This document shows positions 21,443 through 35,735 of a stretch of 64,000 nucleotides of DNA, in pieces. Both the position numbers and the translations under genes were made by a program. This stretch comes from Metarhizium brunneum. Lineage: Eukaryota; Ascomycota; Sordariomycetes; Hypocreales; Clavicipitaceae. Each line of letters opens with the position of its first letter. Within the stretch, counting starts at the first letter, position 1. The stretch is from contig NC_089425.1 of NCBI RefSeq assembly GCF_013426205.1, forward strand, positions 3,720,001-3,784,000, given 5' to 3'. The notes beneath the pieces are model-generated. The model saw nothing but the letters and a program-made list of their open reading frames with translations, was not told the origin of the DNA and did not search any database.

Positions 21443-22648
21443 GGTTGAAAGATGGGATGCAATGCGCCTGAGCCGATGACAAGCTTGAGAGAAGGCGGCT
21501 AACTTTTATTGAGCAAATGGCACCGAACAAGTGAAACGGCCATGGCAGAGACTTGTAGCTTTGTTTGGTCTGTAGAGCGGCCAAGCGGCTTCGCGACAAG
21601 TCTTGAAAAGCTGCCCAGTGCTTTCATTATCAGGACTAGAGGTCTTGACATTATTGGTCAAAAAGGGAAGGTCTGTACGTATCTTGTGGATCATCATGAT
21701 GCTGCCTTGCCGCGCGGCGCGTAGGCGTGCGGTCTTGTTGGCTGGCATGTTGGGTGCAGGGCTGGTCATTTTACTGCTGACCTGCCTTGGAGAGAGTAAG
21801 CCATGCTTGACACAAATGCTTTTTGCAACACCAGTCCAAGGGACCAGTTGATTTATGCCGTGAGCTAAGACGTTCGAACCTCAACCGATCCTACATGCGC
21901 ATTGGGATTATCCGAGAGAGCCTATAGCCGCGTTACTAGAGTGGGATAGTCATGTAGTCAAGGGCTATGTGAAATCCATTTGCAAGTTAATGTGCCTTTT
22001 GACAGTTCAAAATACAGCCAAGGGTGGTAGTAAGTCTCGTCATCTACTGGATGAGGAACGAGGATCAGGTACTTGACTCGCCACGTTTCTTCAAGTCCCC
22101 TTGCGGAATGACTCGGATGAATTTCTGCATTTTTGCCTTGCAATATTCCCAATGCGCTGGTTACCAGTCCATGACAGCCGCAACAGTTTGGTTTGGTCCT
22201 GGTGGCAGGAGACTGTTGGGTGCAACAAGATGGTCATGGGTGAGTTTGATTGCATTGAGCATTAATATACTTCAGACCCTGAATGTTTAGCCAGGTGTGG
22301 CATGATAAGAGGGATTATGGCTAATTAAAGGGAATTATTATAAGGAGTGTATCAAGTTTTTTGTTGTTTCCCTCTCAAGGCAAATGATGATACGAGCATG
22401 ATACAGGTATCGTGCAAGCACAACATCTGGTAACACAGTATTAGGCTGTACCAAGATAATAAGTATACAAGGGGGGAGTACTTAATAATCTAATAAAATA
22501 TTTTATTTGCACAAGTTATTATCTACAAAATTATTACTTTTTATAGCAATTATAATTAACAGCTGTTAATATAAATTAAGAGTCTGGTGCTCTTGTTAGT
22601 AGAGGGCCCTGTGTATATAATCCCCTTAAGCTTCAAATCTTTGTCAGG
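21443..22648. other. Intergenic, no gene recognised
   Basis: Contains an open frame around 21690-21850 with a hydrophobic stretch (RRAVLLAGMLGAGLVILLLT) that resembles a signal anchor but leads nowhere. A strongly AT-rich block lies at about 22440-22620. Confidence 0.45.
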
Positions 22649-22936
22649 TCACTCATGGCTAAACGTCAACTTTGTCCCCTTCCTCGGTCCACTCAAATAT
22701 CTCGAGGACTGGAACGCGACCCTGTAGCTTTTCCGTACCATCATTACTGCCCGAGATTCGGCAACCGTCATGTCAGCTCCATACTTGACAAGCAGAGCTA
22801 ATGACGGAAATTTTACAGGCGGCCGGCGGCTGAAATTTGTTGTTAACCTATTTCCAGGCTTCTTATCGATGGCTCTACTCTCGGCTAGTGTGTGCAGCGT
22901 TGCTCGGGGTTTCCTCTGAAGACATCTAAGCTTGAT
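22649..22936 (-). pseudogene. Possible ankyrin-repeat relic
   Basis: A frame open for about 95 codons, without a convincing start, contains ATLHTLAESRA and SLALLVKYGADMTVAESRA, which resemble the TALHLAAE and LLxxGAD signatures of ankyrin repeats. The spacing between the two is wrong for intact 33-residue repeats and the frame ends at 22649. It is best read as a decayed fragment. The match rests on two short motifs only. Confidence 0.25.
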
Positions 22937-25656
22937 TCAAAAACGTCACTGTCCCAACGCGGTCGACGTAATGGTTGGTAGTAGGCAGCTTGGTAGCTTC
23001 ATAGCCCAACATGGCCGCTATAGATGTGACTGGAATGTGAGTTGCGTCTGGTTTTGTGTGGTCGTGTGGTCGTGTGTGAACCTTTATGAGATGAGCATGG
23101 ATGGACATTGATACGTTCCAAGTTGTCCATGACACTACACCGCTCGCACTATACTCATATACCATTGAAGCCTCCGGTCCTACAGAGAAGAGCAGTTGGG
23201 CCTTGAACCTGTCAATTCTTTCTGTGGACGGGGTGCCAGCTCGTCGAGCACAGGGTGCGCAGTTTAGAGGTTAGAAGCCGGGACTGTGGGAACAAGAATC
23301 GATTCATGCGCTGGTGCCGACTGGCAACAATGGCATTGTGACTGTGAGCTTTGCCTCTCTTGCTGGGATGCGTCACGCCAGGGAAAGGATGTGGCTGCTG
23401 GCCAGCGACTCGGTGGCTGACTAGCTGAAACCATATCGAAGGATGGGAACATTGAAGGTGGCGCCTGGGGGCGTTTCCGCGGTCATGGGACGGAATGATG
23501 GTATCCGCGACAATTCTCCGCAGCTGAACAATAACCAACTGCACGCTGGACCAGGTGTTCCGTCCTTGCATGGGACTGGGGAATAGCGGCGCGGATGCTG
23601 TGATGCGAAACAAATCTAGACGTAATGATACGATATCGCCAGAGGGAAAAAGGCCCGAGCACTCGATTATGTTGAATCGAAGCTGCTGACCAGCTGTCAA
23701 TGGTCAAGGAGAGCACTTGAGGCCTGGCGTCATGTGGCTGAGACGAGGTACGAGGTACAAGGTACAAAGTCCCTTACCAAACCGCACACTGCTCGCCCCG
23801 TGCCTCGACTCGTGCGTACTGGATTGTCTTGCCCAACTTCATTTCATCGCCATGTACGCCCAACAGCCAATGCTAAAACACCAACCTGTTTCAGCACCAT
23901 CGCTCGCTATCCCTTTGCTGCCTTTCTCTTGGGATAGGGCACCAAACCGCACGTGCGGTTTCCCGACCGACCAAGGATCGTCATGGCGCCGTCCACCGTT
24001 TGAGGATCGCCAAGGGTAGATCACCTCTGGGCGGGGGAGGCTGGCCGGCTAGAACAAGGCGGCGAGAAACCGACAAAACATCTGGAAACAAGTCCATCTC
24101 GCCACGACGGCTTCACCACCACGGTTTCTATTCTTGACGCTGCATCGTCGGGTAGCATACGGCCCGCGTCAGCTAGCCTCTTTGCGCCAGCAGAGTCCAA
24201 ATGCTCCCTCGGTTCCGCAAGCCTCCGCTAAACGAACCATTCACAGTCTTGCTTGTAACACCATTTCGTGCATTGGGGCATCTGGAGTGGAGGGCCATCT
24301 GGCCAGCGGTTGGTCATATGATGCAGTGCTAAGCGCGGCTACCGGCAACCAGCATTGTCCAGCATCGCACCGGACTCGACAAGGATCATGGAGTCGCGTC
24401 GACGTGGTGCGTCTCAGGTGTCATGCAGCTATGCAGCTGTCGAGACAGCGAACCTGCGTCTTTTCCAGGACAGTGACCGAGCGCGGTGCAGCGCAGCCCG
24501 ACTGCGTCCCGCCCTTGATCTGTGGTCACGGCATATCTGCATGTCTCCGATGCCCTTTGAAACCATCTCGGGCAGAACCCTGCTAGCCTGCCTCCTCGGC
24601 GTGGCTTGTGGCAATCGTTCGCGAGCTATTGACACGAACGAGAGGCGCCAAGGATGTCTGGCTCATCATGACGTTGCAGTATTGCTTGCTCGCATGTCAA
24701 CTCGCCGGGCTGTATGTACCATGGCGGGCGGCAATTCATACGAGTATACGCAAACTTCGGACCTTGGCGGGCACAGAGATCGGTCCCCGCATACATACAA
24801 GATGCCGAGTCAAGCGCCCGTTGCATCGACTTGGCAAAAGACAGATGCCGCAAATTAAATGGCAGAGAATTATGGAAATGTAGACGCCAGGGCCTTGTAT
24901 CAATTGGCCATGCATAACACCACATGGTCAAGCACACCACCACCACCACCACCATCTTGCATAACCATGAGGGGCTAAACGAAGCGCTCACCCATCCCAG
25001 TCATCGTCCGAAGTCGTTGTGGCAAGAGACCTTGCATTGCATTACGCCCCAAGCTCCGTTGCAATTTCCCCGGACACGCTGGATTCACCAAAGTCTTACA
25101 CAGCTAAGCCCATCATCTACTCAGCTATATAAGCCGCCACCCATCCCTCTTCTTACTCAGATTTACTCGGATTCCAAAGCACCACGCTGCCCTTCTTTAA
25201 TGCCGCTTCTGGAATACGTTTGCGATTTTTTGAGGAACCGCCACTTGAGCTCGCCTCCCTGCCCTGCCCTGCCCCTGCTGCCTTCGCTGGTTGACTTATG
25301 TCCGGCATCCATACCCGTCTTCCGCCTCCAGCAAATCTACACTACTGCACGCCACCGTCGTTATAAGCGCCCAGGCGGGTACACCACCAATAGGCCGTAA
25401 TTTGAAGGCCACTGACTGGTTCCTGGATTCTATTCTTGTACATTGCTTACCGTCCTGCCATAATCGGGCTAGTTTAGCCACCAAGCTCCCGCCCCCAGCT
25501 CGTCTCCATCCCTTCGACCAACAACTATATCAAGTCGGCGTGCTTCCTGACGTCTTCTCGAATTCACCATTGCGGTAGAGGATCTACACCTGTTCTACCT
25601 CATTTTCCTCTTCGTCTCCGTCCTCTTTTCCTTTCGAGTTCATCATCACAGCCAGC
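22937..25656. other. Gene-poor region and long leader of the DUF3455 gene
   Basis: About 2.7 kb without a supported gene. It contains a GAGGTAC-type short repeat (about 23743-23768), a CAC-repeat microsatellite (about 24934-24953) and, near its right end, a TATA box at 25126. Reading frames on both strands here lack domains and splice support. Confidence 0.5.
25126..25132 (+). promoter_or_regulatory. TATA box
   Basis: TATATAA lies about 525 bp before the DUF3455 start codon. If it is used, the transcript has a roughly 0.5 kb leader containing at least one upstream open frame (ATG near 25201). Confidence 0.35.
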
Positions 25657-26468
25657 ATGTTCAAGGCATATCTAGTCCTGCTATCAGCCTCATTGGCGCT
25701 AGCACTGCCTACTGGCTCGAGTTGCGCAAATAGCCCCAAGGCTCCAGCTCTCCCCCAAACTGATGGTGGTAAGTCAAATGAGAGAGCCTGCCACCGGCTG
25801 AAGCCGCCGCTAACAGTCAATTAACAGCCAGCAACCTTCCACAGCCCCCAGAGGGTTCCAAGCTTCTGCACATCGCCCTGGGCTTTGGTATTCAGAACTA
25901 TACGTGCGCCAGCGTGGGCGCGAGCCCCGCGGCTACTGGCGCTCTGGCGATGCTCTACGATATCACCAGCTTCTATCCCGGCCAAAGCAGTCAATCTCTT
26001 TCACAAAAGGATTGGGACAGCCTTACTTCCCGCGTTCTGCAGACACAAGATGTGCCCTTGAACTTCAACTCGTCTACGGAGGGACGAGTTGAACCTGACT
26101 CCCCCGGCGCCTCTCAAACCGATCCATTCCCCAAGGACGCCCCCCTCGACCTCGAGTGTTCGAAAGCGCCCTTTCTGGGACACCACCTTTTCAACAGCGC
26201 CGGCGTCCCCGAGTTCATCTTGGACGGTGGCAAGATCAACGTGCTTGCCGGAAAGGACGCAGGGGTGGATGCTCCCGCCAACGCGGACAAGGGACCAGAC
26301 GGCACCGGCGCCGTTGCATGGCTCAAGCTCAGCGCAAAAGAGGGCACCGTGGGCGACGCAAAGTTGGTCTACCGTGTCTCAACAGCCGGAGGTAACAGCC
26401 ACGGTTGTGGAAATGCCGCCGGCCAAGATAGCACCAAGTACACTGCCATGTACTGGTTCTATACATAG
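25657..26468 (+). CDS. Secreted DUF3455 protein
   Basis: Two exons, 25657-25768 and 25828-26468, joined across a 59-bp intron, encode 250 residues. Residues 1-17 form a signal peptide (MFKAYLVLLSASLALAL). The mature protein carries the DUF3455 pattern: LLHIALGFGIQNYTC near residue 50, PAATGALAMLYD, an internal GHHLFNSAGVPEF segment, WLKLSA, and the C-terminal YRVSTAGGNSHGCG and YTAMYWFY. Fungal members are often mislabelled malate dehydrogenase; the biochemical role is unknown. It is a stand-alone gene in a gene-poor region. Confidence 0.85.
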
Positions 26469-26882
26469 ACGTGGCTCACTGCGTTGGCGCGTGCGACATG
26501 ATGTACATGGTTCCTCTCGCAGCCTACTATACGCATTTTAATGGACCTTTTTTATTTTTCACTGTTATAACTTGTTTCAGCGGCGCACAGCACTTTTGGG
26601 CATTTTTTCCCCTTTACCCTCTTCAACGTTCACGCCATGGTTGCAACAGGATGCAACGACGACTGTACATAGACCCGGGATTATCTACATGCCGGGATGA
26701 ATGGGAGAGCTGGTTCGGAGGCGTATATACTGAATAAAAGCGGTACCACATGGTGTTTCTTGCCCCAACTACTCAACGTGATGGGGGGCCCTAGGGCTGT
26801 GATAACCGCGAGAGTTTCCAGGTTAATCCGTATGGCGAACAATATTCTTGTCATCTGCTTGGAGGATGGGAGTCCACTTTGG

Positions 26883-26929
26883 TACCCGTCGGCAACCAAG
26901 CGGGCTAGCTACTTGGTTGCTGACGGGTA
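26883..26929. repeat. 18-bp near-perfect hairpin
   Basis: TACCCGTCGGCAACCAAG at 26883-26900 pairs with 26912-26929 with one mismatch and an 11-base loop (CGGGCTAGCTA). It lies in non-coding DNA about 415 bp after the DUF3455 stop. Confidence 0.65.
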
Positions 26930-29900
26930 GCTGCCGACCACTTGCTACACGGAAAAGGCCCAACGACTCAAACCCACTCACAGTAGATCCGTTGGTTACA
27001 CGGCCGGGCAAGAGCTCTAGGTATAAACGTCCCCTTTATATAGTCACTTATTTTTATCCCTCTCTTCATCCTGAGAAAAGTAAGAAGCTTTAATGCTGTT
27101 GGAATAGTTGCACCACCAGAATGTGCACGCACTTAATTAGTAGCAGCCTTCGGAAGTGGATCCGCTAACGGGAATGGGTCCCGAAAAGGGTAGCGAGCCG
27201 GCTTACAAGACGGCTCAACACCAAAGGCAGCCCACAATGACAGCATCTAGCATTACAATACAACCGTCTTTTAGATATATTGTACCGCCATCTCCCGATT
27301 GTATGTGCATGCACATGACTCGCCGGGCAGGCCTTCAAATACCTCCAATATTATATTCAGAACCGAGTCTTTTCAAGCAAGCCCACTGTTGCACGCTTAT
27401 CACACCACGCGTCAACTCACGCGTGAAGTGTTTACGTGGCCGTGGCAGATGGACTTGACCGTTTTATAAAAAATGGAGAAACGAGCCGCGTGCTGCACAG
27501 TTCTTAGCTGCCAGCGTGTGCGCCATGTGCTGTGCACATGCGGAGCGGCAGCAGTGTGATAGAGGCACAGTGGGCTTGGCTGGAAAGACGTGCTTGCATG
27601 TGGTTTTAAAGACAATCCCCCAGGATGTTAACCGTGCTTGGTTGTTCAAGAGGAAAGAAGGGATCAGTGGCCACTATATATCGATACATGAAAAGAAGGT
27701 CTTTCTGCCCGGTCACGTGTTCAGTCTGTGTGGCCTCTGGGTCCTTTGCCGGTGAGGAGTCAGGAGCCCTTTGTTGGGCCATTTCCGTGCAACACCAGCA
27801 CTGGGCAGACGGTCGAATGCCGCCCGCCCTCGTACCTCCGCACCGCAGCGATGGCGGGCTTTCTTTGATATACCCCTGCAATAGCGGTTTTCTATCCCAG
27901 CCTTTGCTCTTGATAGCGCGAAAACGTACGATCTGGCCGCCCTCGCCGGATCCGCGATACGTTTCGCATGGAACAGCGTGGGGCCACGGGTGATTCTCTC
28001 CGAGTACGCCACAGGCCTGCGTGGCCAGGACTGTACGGGCCCATTCCGTCGGATACAAAAAGACAAGTAAAGTTGATTGGTGAATCTGTGATTGTACGGA
28101 AATGCCGTCTTTTGTCTCAACTACTTCGTACCTACTCTACAATTGGTGCTGGTCCTGACTCTATCTACACGCAGCGTCATGCGAGACACGCGTAGAAATC
28201 CTTGAAAACCGGAACAAAAGCACTTCCGCTTGTCTTTGGTGTATTTTGGTTTGCTACTCTATTCGGATGAGCAGCAGAAAAGGTTCTACGTAGGTTGGCT
28301 CTTGCTAGACGGTTGCGAAGCTTGATATGCAAGTGTGCCTGTGACCAGCATACTTGGACTACTTGATCCCATCAAGACTATTGCTTTTTCTTGCCTACGA
28401 CACGCGTCCCCAGAACTACAAGGTGTCCCGAATCCAAGTTGAGCGCGAACCGCGTCTCTCAGGCAGACGCCGATGCTCAGAGCTGAGGAGAGGGCTCGCG
28501 GATGGCCAGCACAGGAGCGAAACACCACACCGGGGCCTCGTCTCCATTCCCCTGCCGCATCTCCTCGGCACTCTCCGACAGCCAGGGAAGCGCTAGCTGG
28601 TTCCCTGCTGCATTCGTCGGCCGCGGGCCCCAGAAACGCTCGGCGGAATGGAGTCCCGAGCCCTTCCCACGGGTCCCCGGTTTGAATTTTCACAAGATCC
28701 CGCTCGGCCAAGACCTTCTGCCGCCCGGTCTCGTTCCGAGGACAATTCCGTAGTTTGCGAAATTGCGCGTGGGGTTAGCATGGTCTTGGCAGTGCTGGTG
28801 TCTTTCTGCCCTCCATTTATTTGTTAGTATACTTGGCCGGTCAAGGTTGGCGTTGGCTACTCCGAGTCGCTCATGACGCTGGGCGGCTTTCGCGAAGCAA
28901 GTCTTGCTCATGGGAAAGTGTATGTGGGCACTCGGGATGATGACTGAAAATGGCATGGAGCCGTGGTCTGGGTTGGTTTCATCTTGTTCATGTTTGCAAG
29001 AGAGGGATAATGTAGTTGTAGTTTCTCCCAGACCGTTTGCCTATATGAATGCTCATCGGGCCGGCGTAGACCCAAGGGCCGAATTGGACTTGGAACCTCC
29101 CATTGAGAGCGCCTGACGGTGAAATGGTAATGCTACTTGATGTTTGATGACTCTGCTAGAAAAGCAAATCATCCCATCGGCCCTTGATATAAAATAGAAC
29201 ATGAACAACTCAAGTGATGACATTACGGTATTCAAGTCTAGGCTTGTACTCTACCCGAGAAATCCTCTTGTACAAGCCACAAGGTATTCTTATCTTAATG
29301 GATTAACCAGATGTCAAGTCTTGTGAGCAATATGTCAAATTCTGCGACCTATAGTAATTAATCGAAGCTGGCTAGGGCGCCCACAGGATCCGTGCTACGG
29401 ATCTCGTGGAGAAACATCCCCAGTATTCTGGCATGTGGTGTTGCCATGTGGTGTTGCCATGTGGGTGCGTGGGGTGAGATGAAATGACTCAAGGACAGTC
29501 TGCACTCTAGAACACGGCATGTGAAGAGGCGGTTCGTTATACCGTTTCTGGTGTATCCTCCCGGGCATGTCTCTGATCCTGACAACCGATCAAGGCAGAT
29601 GGCCCCAGCGGATCCAACGATGCTAAAACTTCTATTGCAACTTACTCTTCATATATACATATATCATGTGGTTTATTTGCCCTTTACTTTCATGGAATAG
29701 TACTAGCAACGGCAGGTTCAATCAAGTAATTCATGTCCCTATCCAGGCAAGCAAAATGCTCTCCAGTATTGGATAATTTGCTACCGTAAACCCGCCGACA
29801 CCTTCACCACAACACTTGAAGGCTATATACAAGGGCGTGGGGAGAGCGAGTAAAAGGCGTGATGCGGGAGAGTGCCTCGATGTATTGTATTATGACGATT

Positions 29901-30542
29901 TGCTACCATGTTGAGGCGTGGAGTGTTGGTACGTCTTCTCGCGTAAGCCTTTTCGCCGACGCTTCTGCTTGCTATAGTAACTTTGATTTCGGTTAATAGC
30001 CTTTATGAACCATCCGCGGTATAGGACACTCCATGCTTGCCAGTATGCATTACACCGAGTGGCCAGAGAACAGAGGGGATACGATTCGAGACTGCAAAAT
30101 TTATATGCCCTGTGTAGCTGGCTGATGTAGTAACCTGGCCGCTTCTTTTACTTTTCAAGTTCATCTGTAGTTGGAGTTGACGTTGAAGCGTTGCCCCCTC
30201 GCGTTCAAATATGGCTCGGAATAGAGACGCTTATCCGAGACGGTGATATTAGTTGTCCATACGACTGTAATTATATTAATGTTGTATTATATCTACGATA
30301 TCGGAATACCACACCCACTCTTCTTCAACGAGCCCATTTATCCCGGGCCGCACCAAGGGACAATTGCTCAGTGAGGGACATGGATTTTGCACTTTCGGCT
30401 AGGCCCGCGGAGTTGAATGCAACATGCCACGGCAATATTGGTTTCTGACACAGAGTCATGGATCAAAACCGATCCCGCAATAGTGGCACTTGGCCGAATA
30501 CCCCCGATAAACAGGTCTTATGTGCTCTTTTTCGGTCTGACG

Positions 30543-30548
30543 ATATAA
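30543..30548 (+). promoter_or_regulatory. TATA-like box of the enterotoxin-like gene
   Basis: The sequence GATATAAG lies about 140 bp before the ATG at 30688. Confidence 0.35.
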
Positions 30549-30687
30549 GACTGGCCAGTCTCTGAGAGTGTGCTCGTCCGTCCGCATTCCATGCTTTGCG
30601 AACTTTTAGGTTCTTTTCCCCCTCAACAAACCAAATTCATCTCATTCAAAGCTACGGCACAAAAGCTCTTGGCATTGCCGGTCAAGT

Positions 30688-32815
30688 ATGAAGGCATATC
30701 AGTGGCTCGTAGTCTTGGCAATTCGCGCCCTTGCAGCCCCCTTGGTCACAAGTCCGCACTTTGCCGAACAAAGAGTTGTCCAGAGCTCCGACGGCTTCCA
30801 AAATGGTTCTGCTCCCGTGGGTAAAACCTGTTTCCAAGTTTCCCCGAATCACAACACGACATTCAACACGCACAACTTGGTTCTACGAGGGGCCATTCTC
30901 AAGCGGCAAGCCAGCCCAAAACACACGGCATCACGTCCAGTAAAGCTGCCGACTATAGAGGAGCACCCGGTTATATCGGCAGAAGAAGCGTCCCGGATAA
31001 AGCTGCCCGGCGGCGGCAAACCAGGAGTCTTCTATCGCGGCGACTCCCGCCCCCCGTCCCAAGTATTTGAGTCGGGGTTCGCCCCCAGAGGCCACGACCT
31101 CAGCCTGCAGCGTCACCTGAGTTTTGTCGGCGAGTCGGGCCTGGTGTCCCTCTCCCGATCGCGCCGATCGGCCGAGGGATACGCGTTTGGCCGGACGGGG
31201 GCCAAGACGGGCAGGGGCTACGTGTACGTCGTGTCGCCCACCGACGTGCCCGACGGATACTGGGTGCCGGGCCTCTTCCCGCCGGAGAAGAATCCCGCCG
31301 TCGGCCAGAACCAGGAATTCGCGGCGACCGGTCCCATTCCCGGCTCGAGCATATCCCACGCCTACGAGGTCTACGAGGACAATCCGTCCGACAAGTCTCG
31401 CAAGATTCACAATGACAACTACGCGCTGAGGGGGGCCCCGGGGTGCGCTCAAATGAAGAGGAGCATGACCATGTGCGACCCGGCCAAACTCATGGATGAC
31501 GAGGTGTGGCTCGCCAAGTCCGTCCGTCCGGGCCGGCTTGGGCCGCCGCAGCCGCCGGGCACCACAAAGATAAAAATCCCCGGGGCCTCGCCGGAAATGA
31601 TAGGTACCGTCCCCGGACCCGGTGATCCCTCGGAGCGTGTCTGTTGCGGTGCTCACGGCTAACATTACAGCAGACCGTCCAGCAGGCGGCAAGGGCAACA
31701 GCAGCCCACATGCAAGCCGCCCTTTCAAGCCCAGCACAAAGACTGTGACCAGACTCCGGGTCGCTGGCCAGCTGGGCTTCGTGGCAACCATTTCTCTACT
31801 AGCACCGTACGCGCACATGGCGCTCAATGCGCTGAAGGAATGGGATCACCCTATCGGCCACGCAGTGGCGTGGTTCGACGACGCCATCAACAGCTTCCAG
31901 GAGTCCCTCGGCGGCAAGCAGGTGCCCGAGATTTACGGAAACGAGCTCAAGCTCCGAATCATCTGCTGGATCAGGGGGGAGCAGAGGTTCCCCAACGCCG
32001 TGGACCGGGCGTGCCAGCGGCTCTGGGACAAGGACGCCGGGCGGACGGAGCAGGACGACGAGAGGGACTGGCAGACGGGGCTGGCCCAGCTCCGCGAGGC
32101 CTGTGGGAAGGCGGCCGTGACGCCGCCGGCCGAGGCTGGTCTGCGCGACGCCATTCTCGGGCACTGCGAGGCACTCGAGGACAGCATTCTGCGGCTCAAC
32201 GAGGCGAGGACCCAGCTCATCGCCCACCGCGAGCGGGTGCAGGAAAAGGTGGACGCGGGCGGTCGCGTCGAGCCCGAGGATATCGACAAGGCGGCCGAGT
32301 ATATTTCCGACGGGGCATTTCCGTCGTTCCCGAGCGATGACGGGGACAAGGTCTGGGAGTTGGCTGCCTGGTACATGGGCGACGTGAAGGCGCAGAATAT
32401 GGACATGACACTTGAAACGGAGAGCGACACGGAGCCCGAACCTATGGAGGTGTCACCGGAGACGGCATCCGAGGACAGTCATTCTGCGCCGGCTGATCCG
32501 CCAGCTTGGCTGGCTGCATCTCGAGTTGTGGCCGGGGCTATAGCCTTGGATGAAGCAGTCGGCAGGGAGGTGCTGGCTCTGGTGGATGAAGGGCCATATG
32601 TAGGTTTGTTCGACGAGGCGCCTCCGCACGCAAACGAGACTTGCTACTCGCCCGCTGGTCTCGCGAGAGCCCAGCCGGGCGAAGTCTGGGACAGGATCTC
32701 TGCTGCGCTGGTCTACATTGAGCAGAACGTAGCAGAGGGAATGAAGCGAGTTTGCAAGGGATGCTACAGGGGGCGCGATGAATGGGCGTTGGCATGTGGT
32801 TCGACGAGTGCCTGA
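30688..32815 (+). CDS. Heat-labile enterotoxin A chain-like ADP-ribosyltransferase
   Basis: Two exons, 30688-31603 and 31671-32815, with a 67-bp intron, encode 686 residues. Residues 1-17 form a signal peptide. The N-terminal half matches the enterotoxin alpha-chain family: FYRGDSRPPSQVF with the NAD-binding Arg117, then SLSRS around 154-158 in place of the usual STS, and QNQEFAATGPIP around 207-218 at the position of the catalytic ExE motif. Glu210 is present, but the preceding position of the motif appears to be Asn208. The C-terminal half is helical, with one hydrophobic segment (LGFVATISLLAPYAHMAL) and an acidic patch, as in toxins expanded in entomopathogenic fungi. It probably modifies host proteins after secretion; target and activity are unknown. 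Confidence 0.88.
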
Positions 32816-34211
32816 AATGCCGGCCGAGTTGCATGCTCTTTGGACTATTTTCCTTGCCGGAATATACAATCGTGACGTCGTTTCAGAGACGCGCTCTTGG
32901 ATACACGCGCGTACTGCGCGAGGTATACAGCGGCTACAAGACAGGAAAACAACTTGGAATTCGTGGCCAAAATGACCATTACCGCACAGGGGACTCGTCA
33001 CAAATAGACCTTTTCAGCATTAGTTGTATGCCCGCCCATTGGGCTCGGAATCGACCATGAAACCGACTGAGAGGGAGCAGAGCGTTCAGCCAGGGACACT
33101 CTGCGGTTTGCATATATAAGCTCCACTGGGATCAGATGATTTCTGCTGTTTCTTCTTTTATTCAGTATGCCTAGTGCCACGGAAATAAGCCACCTTGCTG
33201 GCAGTCACTATCCAAATCAAATACACAATCCTGTATTCCCACAATGACAAAAGTTCCTCAAGTCGAATATTGTCGATGCCTATTTGGTATTGGCATAATC
33301 ACATGCTGGCTTATACATAAGACAGAGCAGGGCTGAAGACTAGGACAAGGCAACTTGGGATAGTTATAGGCATATTTACACATATACTATCTACGTATCC
33401 ACGATTTCGGCACGTCTTGTATGCGATAACCTGGGTGAAGAGTGACGCGCCTCCCTGTGTTTAATTCGACTTGAATACATTGTCAAGATATTGGAAAGAG
33501 TGGCGGCCTCTCTTGATAGATCGGGGTGGGCGGATCAAGACTTGGGGTCTGCAGTGGCATAAATCGATATTGCAAAAGGGCTAGGGGCCGCGGGCCAACA
33601 GCTAATTCCATTGATGTCAAGCTCCAAATCCCCGGCTCCCATCAGCACCCGTCGGCAACTCAAGTCACAACACCATTTCGCTATTCTACGGCCCCGTTTC
33701 CGCCAACACTGGTCGAGTAGTACTAGGTATAGGGGAGCTTATGGCCGGCGATGGTGTGCTCAGCAGGTGAGAGCGGAAAACACCCAATCTCTTCAGGGAG
33801 ACCGTGCCGAAAAGAGTCCATCAAGTGCCAGGAAAGTCGTGCAGTGGCCTCCAATAACCCAATCTACGCGAACGCTTTGGATCCGGCGGATTGCGTTGAA
33901 CTATGCAAGCTGAGCGAGGGAGGAAAGACTCGCCGTCCAAAGAGCACGAGGTAAGTTCTACCAACGTTGTACGTATTGAGGAGCAAACAGTACCAATAGT
34001 CACATTTCCCGTCTTCGCGGACCCGGACGGTGGTATTCATGGTCTTCAATCTCATCATATACATTGGGAAAAGCGCTGCTCCACAAGTGACTTGCATGCT
34101 AAGCTGCAGCCCTGCAACGGGCGTCTTATTGTCTGACTCTCGGTCATAAGTAACTACTAATATGTGCCTTTTCCCGTCCTTTCCGTCGCCCCCACCGGAT
34201 GCTAGTGCCAT
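32816..34211. other. Intergenic, no gene recognised
   Basis: About 1.4 kb between the enterotoxin-like gene and the 3' end of the MAPK gene. Open frames are short and featureless. Confidence 0.55.

Positions 34212-35735
<1,524 letters not shown>

Larger units (their letters stand above)
26469..30687. other. 4.2-kb gene desert
   Basis: No gene recognised on either strand. It includes the hairpin at 26883-26929, a 13-bp tandem repeat (CATGTGGTGTTGC at 29432-29457, with a partial third copy) and a GC-rich island around 28430-28740 whose open frames have no recognisable domain. The last 150 bp carry the promoter of the enterotoxin-like gene. Confidence 0.5.

Noticed and set aside
24936..24953. 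CAC repeat as a possible coding His/Thr tract
   Set aside because: It is a simple microsatellite with no gene around it.
30931..31827. 298-codon minus-strand open frame over the enterotoxin-like gene
   Set aside because: Antisense shadow that runs through the intron of the well-supported plus-strand gene.
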